Notes: a model not told the origin generated them from the letters alone. A DNA stretch of 61,531 nt from an uncultured bacterium (GCA_938018055.1 CALIKL010000039.1:1-61531); one strand, 5' to 3'; counted from the stretch's first letter, positions 1-8,547 are shown. Made by a program: numbers and translations.

Positions 1-1179
1 TTTGAGCAGGGTAGTACCATCACGTTCGCGGAAGGCAGTCGCATTACCGACTCGGCGGCATCTGCTACGGCGTATGCCTGTGGAGTCAAAACGCTGAACG
101 GTCGCATTGCGATGACGGCCGATTCCCAGCCCGTTGAGACAATCCTCGAAATGGCTGAGTCTGCGGGATACAACACGGCACTCGTTTCAACGGCCCGAAT
201 CACACATGCGACGCCTGCATCCTTTTCCAGCCACGTCGTGAATCGCGGCATGGAGGTGGAGATTGCCGAGCAGCAGCTCACCAAGGACATTGAAATCCTG
301 ATGGGAGGCGGACGGCAGTATTACACGCCTTCTGAACAAGGTGGTGGACGCCAGGACGGCCGCGATTTGATTGAAGAAGCCGAGTCGGCCGGCTACAATC
401 GCGCGGACAATCGTGCAGAAATGATGGCGATCGATGAATTGCCACTGATTGCACTCTTCACCAATTCACACATGGCGTACGAGATTGATCGGGTCGAAGA
501 GGATGAGCCGTCCATTGCCGAGATGACCATGAAATCTCTCGAGTTGTTGAACAGCGCAGGCAAACCCTTCTTCATCATGATTGAAGCGGGTCGTATCGAT
601 CATGCAGGGCATGGCAATGATACGGCCGCTCATTTGTGGGATGTCATCGCCTACGATCAGGCTTGGCAGGCAGCGGTCGAGTTCGCCCGGGAAACCGGTA
701 ATACCCTGGTTCTCGCCACATCCGACCACGAAACCGGCGGATTGACCCTCGGTGCGGAAACTGGCGGACGCAACGGATCGGGCTATGGGTACGACCCCAC
801 GCAATTGGCATCGATTTCGAGCTCCGTAGAGGCCTTCCGCAATGAATTGGCTGAGCGTATGATGAACGATGATGTCGATCCTGCCTGGTTCGGGTCCACC
901 CTGGAAACCCGGTTCAATATTCCCTTCTCCACGGTCGCAGAGCCGATGGCAGGCATTATTGCGCAAGCAGATACCAATGCCGCCGCCGCTGCAAGTCGGT
1001 TGCAGTGGTTGCTTGTAGACGCCATGGCCGAATCGGCACGGGTTGGATGGTCCACGGGTGGTCACACGTCAGTGAATGTGCCAATTTTCGCTTTCGGACC
1101 CGGATCGACCCAATTCAGGGGAACGCTCGATAACACAGAAATTGGAATTCGCCTGCAGGAAGTGTTGGGCCTTCGGTAA
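1..1179 (+). CDS. Alkaline phosphatase, 5' truncated by window edge
   Basis: This is the C-terminal 392 residues of an alkaline phosphatase (PhoA family), a secreted metal-dependent phosphomonoesterase that releases phosphate from organic esters outside the cytoplasm. The frame is open from the first base, so the true start lies upstream. The nucleophile motif TDSAASATAY is encoded at about 46-75, with the catalytic Ser codon at 52-54. Metal ligands follow in the expected order: IDHAGHGND (about 595-621), SDHETGG (about 721-741) and GGHTSVNVP (about 1060). The frame ends in a normal TAA-type stop with no sign of decay. The signal peptide cannot be seen because it is outside the window. The next gene begins 76 bases downstream behind a hairpin and a strong Shine-Dalgarno sequence, so whether the two are co-transcribed is unclear. 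Confidence 0.95.
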   Translation, partial: FEQGSTITFAEGSRITDSAASATAYACGVKTLNGRIAMTADSQPVETILEMAESAGYNTALVSTARITHATPASFSSHVVNRGMEVEIAEQQLTKDIEILMGGGRQYYTPSEQGGGRQDGRDLIEEAESAGYNRADNRAEMMAIDELPLIALFTNSHMAYEIDRVEEDEPSIAEMTMKSLELLNSAGKPFFIMIEAGRIDHAGHGNDTAAHLWDVIAYDQAWQAAVEFARETGNTLVLATSDHETGGLTLGAETGGRNGSGYGYDPTQLASISSSVEAFRNELAERMMNDDVDPAWFGSTLETRFNIPFSTVAEPMAGIIAQADTNAAAAASRLQWLLVDAMAESARVGWSTGGHTSVNVPIFAFGPGSTQFRGTLDNTEIGIRLQEVLGLR

Positions 1180-1210
1180 CAGCGCCTGTGGATGCTGCCC
1201 TGTGATGAGC

Positions 1211-1250
1211 CCTAAAGGGTAAGATTCAGTCATTTATCCTCTTTAGGAGG
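1211..1250 (+). promoter_or_regulatory. Hairpin overlapping the Shine-Dalgarno of the downstream kinase
   Basis: CCTAAAG (1211-1217) is complementary to CTTTAGG (1241-1247), and GGTAA (1218-1222) can extend the stem against TTA-CC (1234-1239) with two single-base bulges. The right arm contains the first half of the AGGAGG Shine-Dalgarno (1245-1250) that serves the TTG start at 1256. The folded form would hide the ribosome binding site, or the hairpin may simply mark the end of the phosphatase transcript. There is no T tract, which argues against an intrinsic terminator. The pairing is seen; the function is inferred. Confidence 0.4.
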
Positions 1251-1255
1251 CATCG

Positions 1256-2056
1256 TTGCCGTCGATACCGAAGGAGAACCCTTGTACACAGGAATACAAT
1301 CCTTCGATGTCATCTGCGTCACATAACCCGTCCCAGTCGTCCAAAAAGGGCGAAAATGACCGCGTGAACGCACTCTCTCATGAGTTGCGGACGCCACTGG
1401 CCATTATTTCGGGCTACGCAGAAATGTTGGAAGAGGAAACCGGCAGCGAGCATGCGCACCTTACCCGTCCGATCCGGGACGCAGTTGAGCGTTTGCTTCA
1501 TGTTGTCGACTCCGTTGTGGCCTACGAGCAAACCCGGCAACCAGCTCGGGTTCATTCCATCGCTCCACGTGTGGAAGGAACCCGTATTCCGCTGAATCAC
1601 CTGGTAGGACGCACCATCGAAAAAGTGCAACGCCGTCACCCGGAGTCAAGCGCGCAGATCATGCGTCAACTGGATCATGGTATATCCCTGCCGACTGATC
1701 TGGCCGATGTGCTGTCCGAATCATTGAATCATGTCCTGGACAACGCAGTGAAATATGCCGACGAGTCGATCCGGATTATTGCCTCGATAGAGGAGGGGTC
1801 ATTGACCCTTTCGGTGCAGGACGACGGACCAGGACTCCCCGGGAAGTCCGTGGCGGTATTTGCTCCTTTCCAGCAGGGGTCAACGGGCCTCAACAGGGAA
1901 AAAGGCGGACTGGGAATGGGGTTGTTCCTGGCCAAGCGTTCGCTGAATCAGGTATCAGGATCCATCCAGCTTTCTGAATTGGAAGGACGAACCGGAACGC
2001 GTGCAACCATCCGCATTCCGATGCCAACACAGGGAGTACTGCGCCGCGCGGCGTAA
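1256..2056 (+). CDS. Soluble sensor histidine kinase
   Basis: This encodes a 266-residue histidine kinase core: it autophosphorylates on His and passes phosphate to a response regulator. The H box SHELRTPLAI is near the N-terminus (His at about residue 42), the N box is LDNAVKYAD, and the ATP-lid boxes are DDGPGLPG and GGLGMGLFLAKR. No membrane segment and no sensor domain such as PAS or GAF are visible; only about 40 low-complexity polar residues precede the H box, so any input must come from a partner protein. I chose the TTG start at 1256 because AGGAGG lies 5 bases upstream; an ATG at 1307 would still keep the whole kinase core. No response regulator gene is adjacent, so it is an orphan here. 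Confidence 0.9.
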   Translation: MPSIPKENPCTQEYNPSMSSASHNPSQSSKKGENDRVNALSHELRTPLAIISGYAEMLEEETGSEHAHLTRPIRDAVERLLHVVDSVVAYEQTRQPARVHSIAPRVEGTRIPLNHLVGRTIEKVQRRHPESSAQIMRQLDHGISLPTDLADVLSESLNHVLDNAVKYADESIRIIASIEEGSLTLSVQDDGPGLPGKSVAVFAPFQQGSTGLNREKGGLGMGLFLAKRSLNQVSGSIQLSELEGRTGTRATIRIPMPTQGVLRRAA

Positions 2057-2185
2057 AAGGTCCCATCCTTTGGCGGCAGCTTGTTGATCGGCACTCTTGT
2101 GCGGAAGCCCGATCGCGCGCACGACGAAGCATCCGGAATCCCATTGCAGGAGAGACCGTTCATACTGTGACTCAGCACCTAGACT

Positions 2186-3886
2186 ATGTCTGCGCTTCAG
2201 GACTTCCTATCCCATGATGACGCCGTCGTTGTGACGGACATCGAGACGACGGGCATTCAGGCTCGCCAGCATCGGGTGATTGAGCTGGCAGGCATGCGTT
2301 TATCAGGCGATGGCTCTCGCTCGGAATTTGCTGAGCTGATCAATCCGGGAGTCACTATTCCCTCTCGGATCACGCGCATTACGGGAATCACGACGGGTAT
2401 GGTCTTCGATCGGCCGACCGCCGATGATGTCATTCCCTCTTTCATGGAATTTCTCGGCGACTCGGTCTTTGTCGCTCATAATATCCGCTTCGACTGGTCG
2501 TTCATAAACACCGAGTTGGACCGACTCGGACTTCCGGACATGGATAACCGGGGATTGTGCACCCTGAAGCTGGCCAGAAGGTTGCTGCCGGGGCTACGAT
2601 CCAAAAGTCTTGGTAGTCTGGCCAAATTCTATCGGATCCCGGGAGAAGGGCGACACCGAGCAGCCAAGGACGTAGAGATCACGGCCAAGGTGCTTGAGCG
2701 GTTTTGTGAAATGGCTGCGGATGAACACGGCATTTCAGACATCCAAGAACTGATTGAGTTGCAAGCGCGCACCTATGCGCGGGTTCACGCACACGCGCGA
2801 CACGTAGTGACCATCAAAAAGGATCGATTGCCTGACCTGCCCGATTCTCCAGGCGTTTATTACATGCTCGATGGGAGAGGAAAGGTGCTTTATGTCGGAA
2901 AAGCCAAGGACCTCTCCAAGCGCGTCGTGTCCTATTTCAATGCCATTGAGGCCCATCCACCGCGAATACGACAATTGATCGCCAAAGTCAGGGATGTACG
3001 CTGGGAAGAACAGCCAACTGAGTTGCACGCCCTGATCGAAGAGAGTCGCGAGATTAAGCGTTTGGACCCATCGTTCAACCGCGCCCAGAAGAAATACATT
3101 CCGCGCCCCTACCTGCGTCTGGATGGACGCGAAGCATTTCCCAGGTTGACCGTCCAGGTGATCATGCGAAACGATGGCGCAGAATACTATGGACCTTTTC
3201 GAAGCCGTTCGCAAGCTGCGTCCTTGCTCGAATTGATCGAAGCAAGTTTTCCCGTTCGAAACTGCTCCCCGTCAGAATTCGAGCGGGGGCGTAGATGTGT
3301 TCGAGCCGATATTGGTCGATGCGGTGCTCCGTGTACCAATGAGGTGTCCGAGGACGATTACGGTGAAGTCATTGACGCGGTACGCGACTTCTTGAAGGGT
3401 GATATCGGTGACGTGACCATGCGACTGGAACTATCCATGTTGCAGGCCTCCGAATCGCTCGACTTCGAAATGGCGGCCCGGTACCGTGATTGGATAGAGC
3501 TGTTGGAAAAGCGATTGGCCAGGGGGGGAGCCGTTGCGCACGAAGTAGCCGGTCCTGAAACCGTCCACTTCATGCGGGGATCGCAAACCGAAAGACCAAC
3601 CTTGGTCATCATGGCCCATGGCCGGATCCACTTGCTTGCAGCACCTGACGATGGGTCGAGCGGGGATCATATGATTCGCGATACCCTGCGGGACCTGGAT
3701 CACCTCGATGCTGTCGGCTCAGGTATTACACCCGCTGAGGCAGATGCACGGCGGGTGCTCGATCACTGGCTGCACGTGCATCAGGATCGTATTGTGTCGG
3801 TTGAAAGACGAATAGAAGAGCCGCGTCCTGCATTTGCTGAGCGGACTACGAGCATGATTGAGATGTACCTGGAAACGCATTCCTGA
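2186..3886 (+). CDS. DEDDh exonuclease fused to UvrC-like GIY-YIG nuclease
   Basis: This 566-residue protein joins two nucleases. Residues about 10-185 are a DnaQ/RNase T-type 3'-5' exonuclease with ExoI DIETTG (D18, E20), ExoII HNIRFDWSFI and ExoIII HRAAKDVEIT, the His-x4-Asp spacing of the DEDDh class. Residues about 215-300 are a GIY-YIG endonuclease like the UvrC N-terminus (PGVYYML, LYVGKAKDLSKR, ELHALIEESREI), followed by a Cys-bearing stretch (RRCVRADIGRCGAPC) and a UVR-like helix pair (about 420-450). The RNase H-like and HhH domains of full UvrC are absent, so it can offer only the incision seen in the UvrC N-terminal half or in Cho. Fusions of this layout are known in several phyla. 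The substrate is unknown; DNA repair is the likely setting. It starts with an ATG at 2186, 129 bases after the kinase. Confidence 0.9.
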   Translation: MSALQDFLSHDDAVVVTDIETTGIQARQHRVIELAGMRLSGDGSRSEFAELINPGVTIPSRITRITGITTGMVFDRPTADDVIPSFMEFLGDSVFVAHNIRFDWSFINTELDRLGLPDMDNRGLCTLKLARRLLPGLRSKSLGSLAKFYRIPGEGRHRAAKDVEITAKVLERFCEMAADEHGISDIQELIELQARTYARVHAHARHVVTIKKDRLPDLPDSPGVYYMLDGRGKVLYVGKAKDLSKRVVSYFNAIEAHPPRIRQLIAKVRDVRWEEQPTELHALIEESREIKRLDPSFNRAQKKYIPRPYLRLDGREAFPRLTVQVIMRNDGAEYYGPFRSRSQAASLLELIEASFPVRNCSPSEFERGRRCVRADIGRCGAPCTNEVSEDDYGEVIDAVRDFLKGDIGDVTMRLELSMLQASESLDFEMAARYRDWIELLEKRLARGGAVAHEVAGPETVHFMRGSQTERPTLVIMAHGRIHLLAAPDDGSSGDHMIRDTLRDLDHLDAVGSGITPAEADARRVLDHWLHVHQDRIVSVERRIEEPRPAFAERTTSMIEMYLETHS

Positions 3887-3913
3887 CCCTGCTCAGCGTT
3901 TCCCGCGCCGATC

Positions 3914-4456
3914 TCATCCGAAAAGCCATTTGACCACAAAGATCGCAGCAAACATGGCTACGATGTCGGCGATCAGTCCGGCGGGAACAGCATGTCTGGT
4001 CTTTTTGATATTGACCGCGCCGAAATAGACGGCTATGACATAAAAGGTCGTCTCCGTTGATCCAAACATGGTCGCAACCATTTTGACGAGAATGGAGTCT
4101 TCGCCAAACTGATTGATCATGTCCAGTACGATGGCTGCCGAGCCACTACCGGTGAGCGGACGCATGATCATCATGGGAAGGACCTCCGGTGGGACTCCGA
4201 AGATGCCAAGTAAGGGGCGTAAGCCCTCAACCATGAAATCCATGGCACCCGACGCGCGGAACATGCCGATGGCGAACAGGATGGCTACGAGGTAAGGAAT
4301 AATGGTTACGGCAACCTGAAATCCACCCTTTGCGCCTTCCACGAATTCCTCGTAGACAGCTACTTTCTTGAGCAGCCCGTACAGCGGGAAGCCCACAATC
4401 AGGGCGGGAAGAACGAAAACAGATGCCGTTTCGATGATGCTGCGAATGAGTTCCAT
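3914..4456 (-). CDS. spmB: SpmB-like nucleoside-recognition (Gate) membrane protein
   Basis: This 180-residue integral membrane protein belongs to the spore maturation protein B/nucleoside recognition (Gate) family. Several hydrophobic segments are visible (about residues 10-30, 47-67, 125-150 and 155-178), with the family-typical stretch RPLTGSGSAAIVLDMI and FGSTETTFYVIAVYFG. The molecular role in non-sporulating Bacteroidota is not established; the Gate domain relates it to transporter-like proteins. It begins 2 bases after the stop of spmA (stop at 4459-4461, ATG at 4456-4454), so the two are surely translated from one message and probably form a complex. It is convergent with the exonuclease fusion gene, with 27 bases between the stops. 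The sporulation name reflects homology only; nothing here suggests spores. Confidence 0.85.
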   Translation of the reverse strand: MELIRSIIETASVFVLPALIVGFPLYGLLKKVAVYEEFVEGAKGGFQVAVTIIPYLVAILFAIGMFRASGAMDFMVEGLRPLLGIFGVPPEVLPMMIMRPLTGSGSAAIVLDMINQFGEDSILVKMVATMFGSTETTFYVIAVYFGAVNIKKTRHAVPAGLIADIVAMFAAIFVVKWLFG

Positions 4457-4458
4457 GA

Positions 4459-5424
4459 TCAGCCCTCCGTCGACAGCTTCGGCGTTGCGGTCCGAAAGCG
4501 CTTGGTTTTACTGAGCAGCTTGGCGCTGGCAATGGCCACGACCAGCGAAATGCCGGTCACGATGATGATGGCAAAAATGAGCTGGTTGATTTGAAGACCC
4601 ATCAGGGCGACCAGCAACACCGGAGGCACGAGCTGAACGGAAGCCGTGTTCATGGCCAAGAGCATGACCATGGAGTCAGTCGCTGTCTCTTTGTCTTCAT
4701 TCAGGGTTTGAAGCTCTTCCATGGCTTTGATGCCAAGAGGCGTTGCTGCGTTGCCCAGACCCAGCATATTGGCTGTCAAATTGAGGACGATCATGCCCAA
4801 CGCTGGGTGCCCTTTGGGAATGTCAGGAAAGAGAGGGCGCAGAACGGGCTGGGTCACACGGACTACGGAATTGATGATGCCTGATTTCTCCGCGATCTGA
4901 AGAAGTCCCATCCAGAGTGCAAGCACACCGATGAGACCAAGCGCCAGTTCAACCGCCAGCTCGGCCATGGTGAGAGCTGCCGAAGCAATGGCCCGCATTT
5001 TTACGAATTTGACCTCTGAAAAGGTAACGGACGCCGCTCCGCCCGCCGTTTGCCACCCGTTGAGAGGTCCCCTCAAGTCGTTGTCTCGTTCTGACGTCTC
5101 GGCACGAATGGTTGCCCAGGGCTCGGGAATGGAGGCATCCTGGGCGAATCGTAACTGCATGCCCTCCTGGTTCCGAATGATCACGCCTTGATAGGTCGAG
5201 TCGGGGGAGGAGGTGACGCCGTAAAAAGATTGATAGCCTGCCGCGTCGATGGCGACGGTCACGGGAATGCGACGATCGTCGTCCGTCACAGGGGCATTGG
5301 GCTCGACGTTTACTTCGAACGCCTGACCATTTCGATACGTGTCCGAGGCCAGGTCATTGATGTCGTAGACCATTCCAAACACAAGGCTCAGGATGATCAA
5401 ACCGGCCCAGATATAGTTGAGCAT
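4459..5424 (-). CDS. spmA: SpmA-like nucleoside-recognition membrane protein
   Basis: This 321-residue protein is the SpmA partner of the downstream gene. A hydrophobic segment sits at the N-terminus (IWAGLIILSLVFGMVY), followed by a soluble stretch of roughly 120 residues that would face outside the membrane. The Gate domain then follows with several membrane segments and the motif LTANMLGLGNAATPLGIKAM, which is characteristic of SpmA. Bacillus SpmA is near 200 residues, so the inserted soluble region (about residues 28-140) explains the extra length and is typical of Bacteroidota forms as far as I know. The ATG at 5424 is the first start in the frame and directly precedes the first membrane segment. 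The upstream 450 bases hold a GC-rich hairpin. Confidence 0.85.
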   Translation of the reverse strand: MLNYIWAGLIILSLVFGMVYDINDLASDTYRNGQAFEVNVEPNAPVTDDDRRIPVTVAIDAAGYQSFYGVTSSPDSTYQGVIIRNQEGMQLRFAQDASIPEPWATIRAETSERDNDLRGPLNGWQTAGGAASVTFSEVKFVKMRAIASAALTMAELAVELALGLIGVLALWMGLLQIAEKSGIINSVVRVTQPVLRPLFPDIPKGHPALGMIVLNLTANMLGLGNAATPLGIKAMEELQTLNEDKETATDSMVMLLAMNTASVQLVPPVLLVALMGLQINQLIFAIIIVTGISLVVAIASAKLLSKTKRFRTATPKLSTEG

Positions 5425-5874
5425 GTCGGATTCAGCGGAATGCGTAGATACGGGACCGCTGATGATACAACAGGAAGCTGGAGAAAGGAGACGGAAGTCG
5501 CTGGATGAAGGACCTGATTGCGGCGGCCGCCGATGGCCGCCGCCGCATCCAGGCTTCCGAAGACCCCGAAAGAATGGATGGTTCTCCCGGAGGAAGTGCG
5601 CCTGCGCTGGTGTCTATGGTAATCCGATAGGGATCCCGCACCGGAGCAAGGAACAACACGCAACAATGTCAAAAGGCAGGGTCTTGAAGCTCGATGATCG
5701 CGTACTGAACAGAAGAGGCGATACCCTGCAAGGCGAGTATCGGCAGCACGCCATCCAGATTTAGCCCCGAAAGATGAAGAAAGCGTGAGGGGAATACCTA
5801 AAATGAGTTCTGAAGCCTTAATAAATCGCAGTTCGGGCCGAAAACCGAATCATCCCATTACTCAACTTTGAACC
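5425..5874. other. 450-base intergenic region between divergent genes
   Basis: No convincing gene was found between spmA (minus) and the GH18-like gene (plus). A plus frame reaching 5764 has Arg-rich, low-complexity content typical of chance reading. It contains one GC-rich perfect inverted repeat (listed separately) and a short one, TTCGG/CCGAA, near 5832-5849. It must hold the promoters of both divergent genes, but no convincing -35/-10 pair or Bacteroidota TAnnTTTG box was identified. Confidence 0.5.
5520..5543. repeat. GC-rich perfect inverted repeat
   Basis: GCGGCGGCC (5520-5528) and GGCCGCCGC (5535-5543) form a 9-bp all-GC stem with a 6-base loop. It lies about 95 bases upstream of spmA and 330 bases upstream of the GH18-like gene. 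No T tract follows on either strand, so it is not a standard terminator. Its stem resembles that of the terminator at 38778-38805, which suggests a common structural element in this genome. Confidence 0.5.
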
Positions 5875-7086
5875 GTGATTCGCTCCTTCAATTTTGTAGT
5901 GCCGCTGATTGCTCTTTCACTCTGGAGTATCAGTTGTGCCTCCCTCGAATCGACCACACCAGAGCAGGACAGCCAACGTGATTCCGAAGCGGTGTCCGGT
6001 GCGCTCGTAGTGGGCCACGATTCAACGGTGACCTCCTCACTGCCAGCCTATGCCACGAGGAGCGACACCCGTGTACACGGTTACTACGCCTGGTGGACGA
6101 GAGGGTTATGGCTCGATCTTGATCTCAGCCTCTACGATAAGCTGTTCTTTTTTGACATTACCCCGGCCGCCGACGGTTCGATTCGGGAGGCCAATGGGTA
6201 TCCATTTGCCTGGCGGGGGCTGATTGATCGGGCAGACTCCGTAGGCGTCCCGGTCATTCCCACTCTGACCCTGCTGGATGCAGACTCATTGGAAGCACTG
6301 TTTCTGAACGAGACCCACCGCCAAACCCTCTTGGATTCGTCTCTGGACCTGATCGAAAAGAGTCAGGGCAGGGGCCTCCATCTTGATTTCGAGTGGTTTG
6401 CCCCGGCAAAGGAGGCACTACGCGAAGGATTTCATGCCTACGTCGATACCCTGTCAGCTCACGTGGCCTTGCACTATCCCGAAGCGCAGTTGTCGATGTT
6501 CGTTCCTGCGTTCCATCCAGATGGGATGATCGATTTGCCTCGTATTCCGTCTTTCTTCGGGGAAATCATGGTACAAGGCTATGATTTGCACTGGCAAACC
6601 GGACCGGTGGCCGGGCCCGTAGCACCGCTTTCGGGATGGGATGGGAATAACTGGGAGTCCATTATCAGCAGGTTGGATCACCTGGGAATCGACCGGGATC
6701 GCATTCTGCTTACGGTCTCTTATTACGGATATGAATGGCCCGTGATCGAAGCGAATCCGGGGTCAACAACGCGTAGTCACGCTCGGGTCATTACCAACGC
6801 TCGGCTTGATTCCCTGAATGTGCCCGAGATGCAAGTGGCCGCTCAGGATCGGGTGAAAGCCCACGGCCTGAAACGGGATACGGATTCTGGCAGTCCGTAT
6901 TACACTTTCCAGGATTCAACGGCATGGATTCAAGGGTGGTTCGAGGATTCGCAGAGTCTGTCCGCGAAGTACCGGTTTGTCAACGATTTGGGTCTGGCTG
7001 GCGTAGCCATCTTTCCCATCGGGTATGACGACTCCGGTCTAGACAGCGTGCTCCAAGAAGCTTTTGGGACACGTCGCGTCGAGTAA
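5875..7086 (+). CDS. GH18-like (chitinase-fold) envelope protein
   Basis: This 403-residue protein has the pattern of a glycoside hydrolase 18 TIM barrel: a first strand HGYYAWW (after about 65 residues), a strand with IPTLTL, the active-site strand GLHLDFEWF, which ends in the Asp and Glu of the family pattern DxxDxDxE, then QGYDLHW and LLTVSYYGYEW. The final Asp-x-Glu is kept but the leading Asp-Gly of the motif is not, so activity is plausible but uncertain. An N-terminal hydrophobic segment ending SISCAS (Cys about residue 21) suggests export and perhaps lipidation, although the residue at -3 is not ideal for a lipobox. The start is a GTG at 5875. A Ser/Thr/acidic linker separates signal and barrel. 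The likely substrate is a GlcNAc-containing polymer such as peptidoglycan or chitin, by inference only. Confidence 0.7.
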   Translation: MIRSFNFVVPLIALSLWSISCASLESTTPEQDSQRDSEAVSGALVVGHDSTVTSSLPAYATRSDTRVHGYYAWWTRGLWLDLDLSLYDKLFFFDITPAADGSIREANGYPFAWRGLIDRADSVGVPVIPTLTLLDADSLEALFLNETHRQTLLDSSLDLIEKSQGRGLHLDFEWFAPAKEALREGFHAYVDTLSAHVALHYPEAQLSMFVPAFHPDGMIDLPRIPSFFGEIMVQGYDLHWQTGPVAGPVAPLSGWDGNNWESIISRLDHLGIDRDRILLTVSYYGYEWPVIEANPGSTTRSHARVITNARLDSLNVPEMQVAAQDRVKAHGLKRDTDSGSPYYTFQDSTAWIQGWFEDSQSLSAKYRFVNDLGLAGVAIFPIGYDDSGLDSVLQEAFGTRRVE

Positions 7087-7099
7087 TACCGAGACCTGA

Positions 7100-7510
7100 T
7101 CAGCGCGGTACGGTCATGCAGAATTCCGTGAGCACGCCCTGCGTATCGCCCGGGTGCACAAAGAAAATGTGTTTGCCATCGGCACCTTCTTTCGGCCCCT
7201 CACCAAGGACGCGATAGCCTGCATTCTTCAACCGTTGGAAATCACCTTCCACGTCTTCGGATCTGAAAGCAAGGTGGTGCAAGCCTGGGCCGCGTTTTTC
7301 CAGAAAACGGGCGACGGGGGAGTCCTCACTGAGCGACTCCAGCAATTCGATTTTCGTCCCACCAGCATCGAAGAAATAGGTTCGCACCCCTTCGGAAGCC
7401 ACTTCTTCGGTTTTATAAGGCGAAGCCCCGAACAGGGCCTCGAAATGGGTAAGACTGGCTTCAATATCGCTGACGGCAATGCCGATGTGTTCAAGTACCA
7501 CGGGTGACAA
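7100..7510 (-). CDS. mce: Methylmalonyl-CoA epimerase
   Basis: This 136-residue single-domain glyoxalase/VOC-fold protein matches methylmalonyl-CoA epimerase, which interconverts the R and S forms of methylmalonyl-CoA in propionyl-CoA metabolism. Visible signatures are EHIGIAVSDIEA at the N-terminus (His metal ligand), GTKIELLE, GLHHLAFR (second metal His) and HPGDTQGVLTEF near the C-terminus (Glu ligand). Length is normal for the family. The first start is a TTG at 7510; a GTG three codons later (7501) is equally good, and neither has a Shine-Dalgarno. It is convergent with the GH18-like gene (13 bases between stops) and divergent from the cation transporter gene. Methylmalonyl-CoA mutase is not in the window. 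Confidence 0.93.
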   Translation of the reverse strand: MSPVVLEHIGIAVSDIEASLTHFEALFGASPYKTEEVASEGVRTYFFDAGGTKIELLESLSEDSPVARFLEKRGPGLHHLAFRSEDVEGDFQRLKNAGYRVLGEGPKEGADGKHIFFVHPGDTQGVLTEFCMTVPR

Positions 7511-7596
7511 GGTTTGGAGGAATCGGGACCTTGCCCAGATTAGGGATGAATGCAGGCGCGATCAACTGTACCTTGAGGGCCCCAATCGTGATACCC

Positions 7597-8547
7597 ATGC
7601 ATTTGAGTCACCCTGAGAAAGATTATCAGCGCCCTGTGATGGTGGCCAGTCTGGTCATCGCATTCCTCATGTTGGGTGGGAAGACCGCGGCGTGGTACAT
7701 CACGGGGTCAGCTGCCATTCTGTCTGATGCCCTCGAATCCGTAGTTCATTTGTTCGCTACGGGTTTTGCGGCGTTCTCTCTCTGGTACTCGGTTCAGCCA
7801 GCGGACGAGCAACACCCCTACGGACACGGAAAAGTGGCCTACTTCTCTTCGGGGTTCGAAGGTGCGCTGATTTCCATCGCTGCATTCAGCATTCTGGCCA
7901 CAGCCATTCGGGACATTCTTCGCGGTCCAGAAATAGATCAGATTGGCCTGGGAATAATCATTACGGGAGTTCTCGCGTTGATCAACCTGGTGTTGGGTTG
8001 GACGCTTGTCCAGGCGGGCAAGAAGCATAACTCCATAGTTCTACGGGCCAATGGTCATCACGTGCTGACAGATATGTGGACCTCCGTTGGCGTCATCGTG
8101 GGGCTCTTCTTGGTTCGTTGGACCGGTTTTGTGATGCTGGACCCAATCGTCGCCATCATTCTGGCCCTGAATATTTTATGGACTGCTGGCCGTCTCATGC
8201 GAGACTCCTGGCACGGTTTGATGGAAGCAGCGGATCCAGCTGAGACGCGTCGCATTGTGACCCTGCTTGACGAAGCGCTCGAAAAAAATGTGATAGCGGG
8301 ATACCATCAATTGCGACACAGGCGGGTCCATGACCGCGTTTGGATTGAAGTACATTTGCTGTTTCCCGAGGCACTGACCGTGACCGAGGCTCACGATGCA
8401 TCGCACCGTGTGGAAGACGCATTGCACGAGTTGTTCGCCGTCGACACGGTTGTCTTCACGGCGCATCTCGAGCCTGAGCTGCATGATGTTGCGCACTCGG
8501 AACGCCACCCAGAACCCCACGATGACATCCTTCCGAGAGGTCTTTGA
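7597..8547 (+). CDS. Cation diffusion facilitator (CDF) metal efflux transporter
   Basis: This 316-residue inner-membrane protein is a CDF transporter that exports divalent metal ions in exchange for protons. Six hydrophobic segments precede a soluble C-terminal domain of about 100 residues. Metal-site motifs are SDALESVVH in the second membrane helix and HHVLTDMWTS in the fifth; YGHGK follows the second/third helix loop, and the C-terminal domain has HQLRHRRVHDRVWIEVHL. I placed the start at the ATG at 7597 because the frame upstream of it overlaps the epimerase start and has no membrane or family character; a GTG at 7588 is an alternative. Its TGA stop overlaps the ATG of the next gene by one base, so the two are translationally linked. 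The metal (Zn, Fe, Mn or Co) cannot be decided from the motifs alone. Confidence 0.9.
   Translation: MHLSHPEKDYQRPVMVASLVIAFLMLGGKTAAWYITGSAAILSDALESVVHLFATGFAAFSLWYSVQPADEQHPYGHGKVAYFSSGFEGALISIAAFSILATAIRDILRGPEIDQIGLGIIITGVLALINLVLGWTLVQAGKKHNSIVLRANGHHVLTDMWTSVGVIVGLFLVRWTGFVMLDPIVAIILALNILWTAGRLMRDSWHGLMEAADPAETRRIVTLLDEALEKNVIAGYHQLRHRRVHDRVWIEVHLLFPEALTVTEAHDASHRVEDALHELFAVDTVVFTAHLEPELHDVAHSERHPEPHDDILPRGL

Noticed and set aside
466-1065. 199-residue minus-strand frame inside the alkaline phosphatase gene
   Set aside because: It is antisense to a clear enzyme, has no recognisable domain, and its Cys/Arg/Gly-rich composition is typical of a shadow frame.
3914-5424. Evidence for sporulation from SpmA/SpmB homologues
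   Set aside because: These families are widespread in non-sporulating bacteria and no other spore gene is present.
5417-5764. 115-residue plus frame in the spmA upstream region
   Set aside because: It includes the GC-rich hairpin and an Arg/Pro/Cys-rich stretch with no domain; it starts inside spmA.
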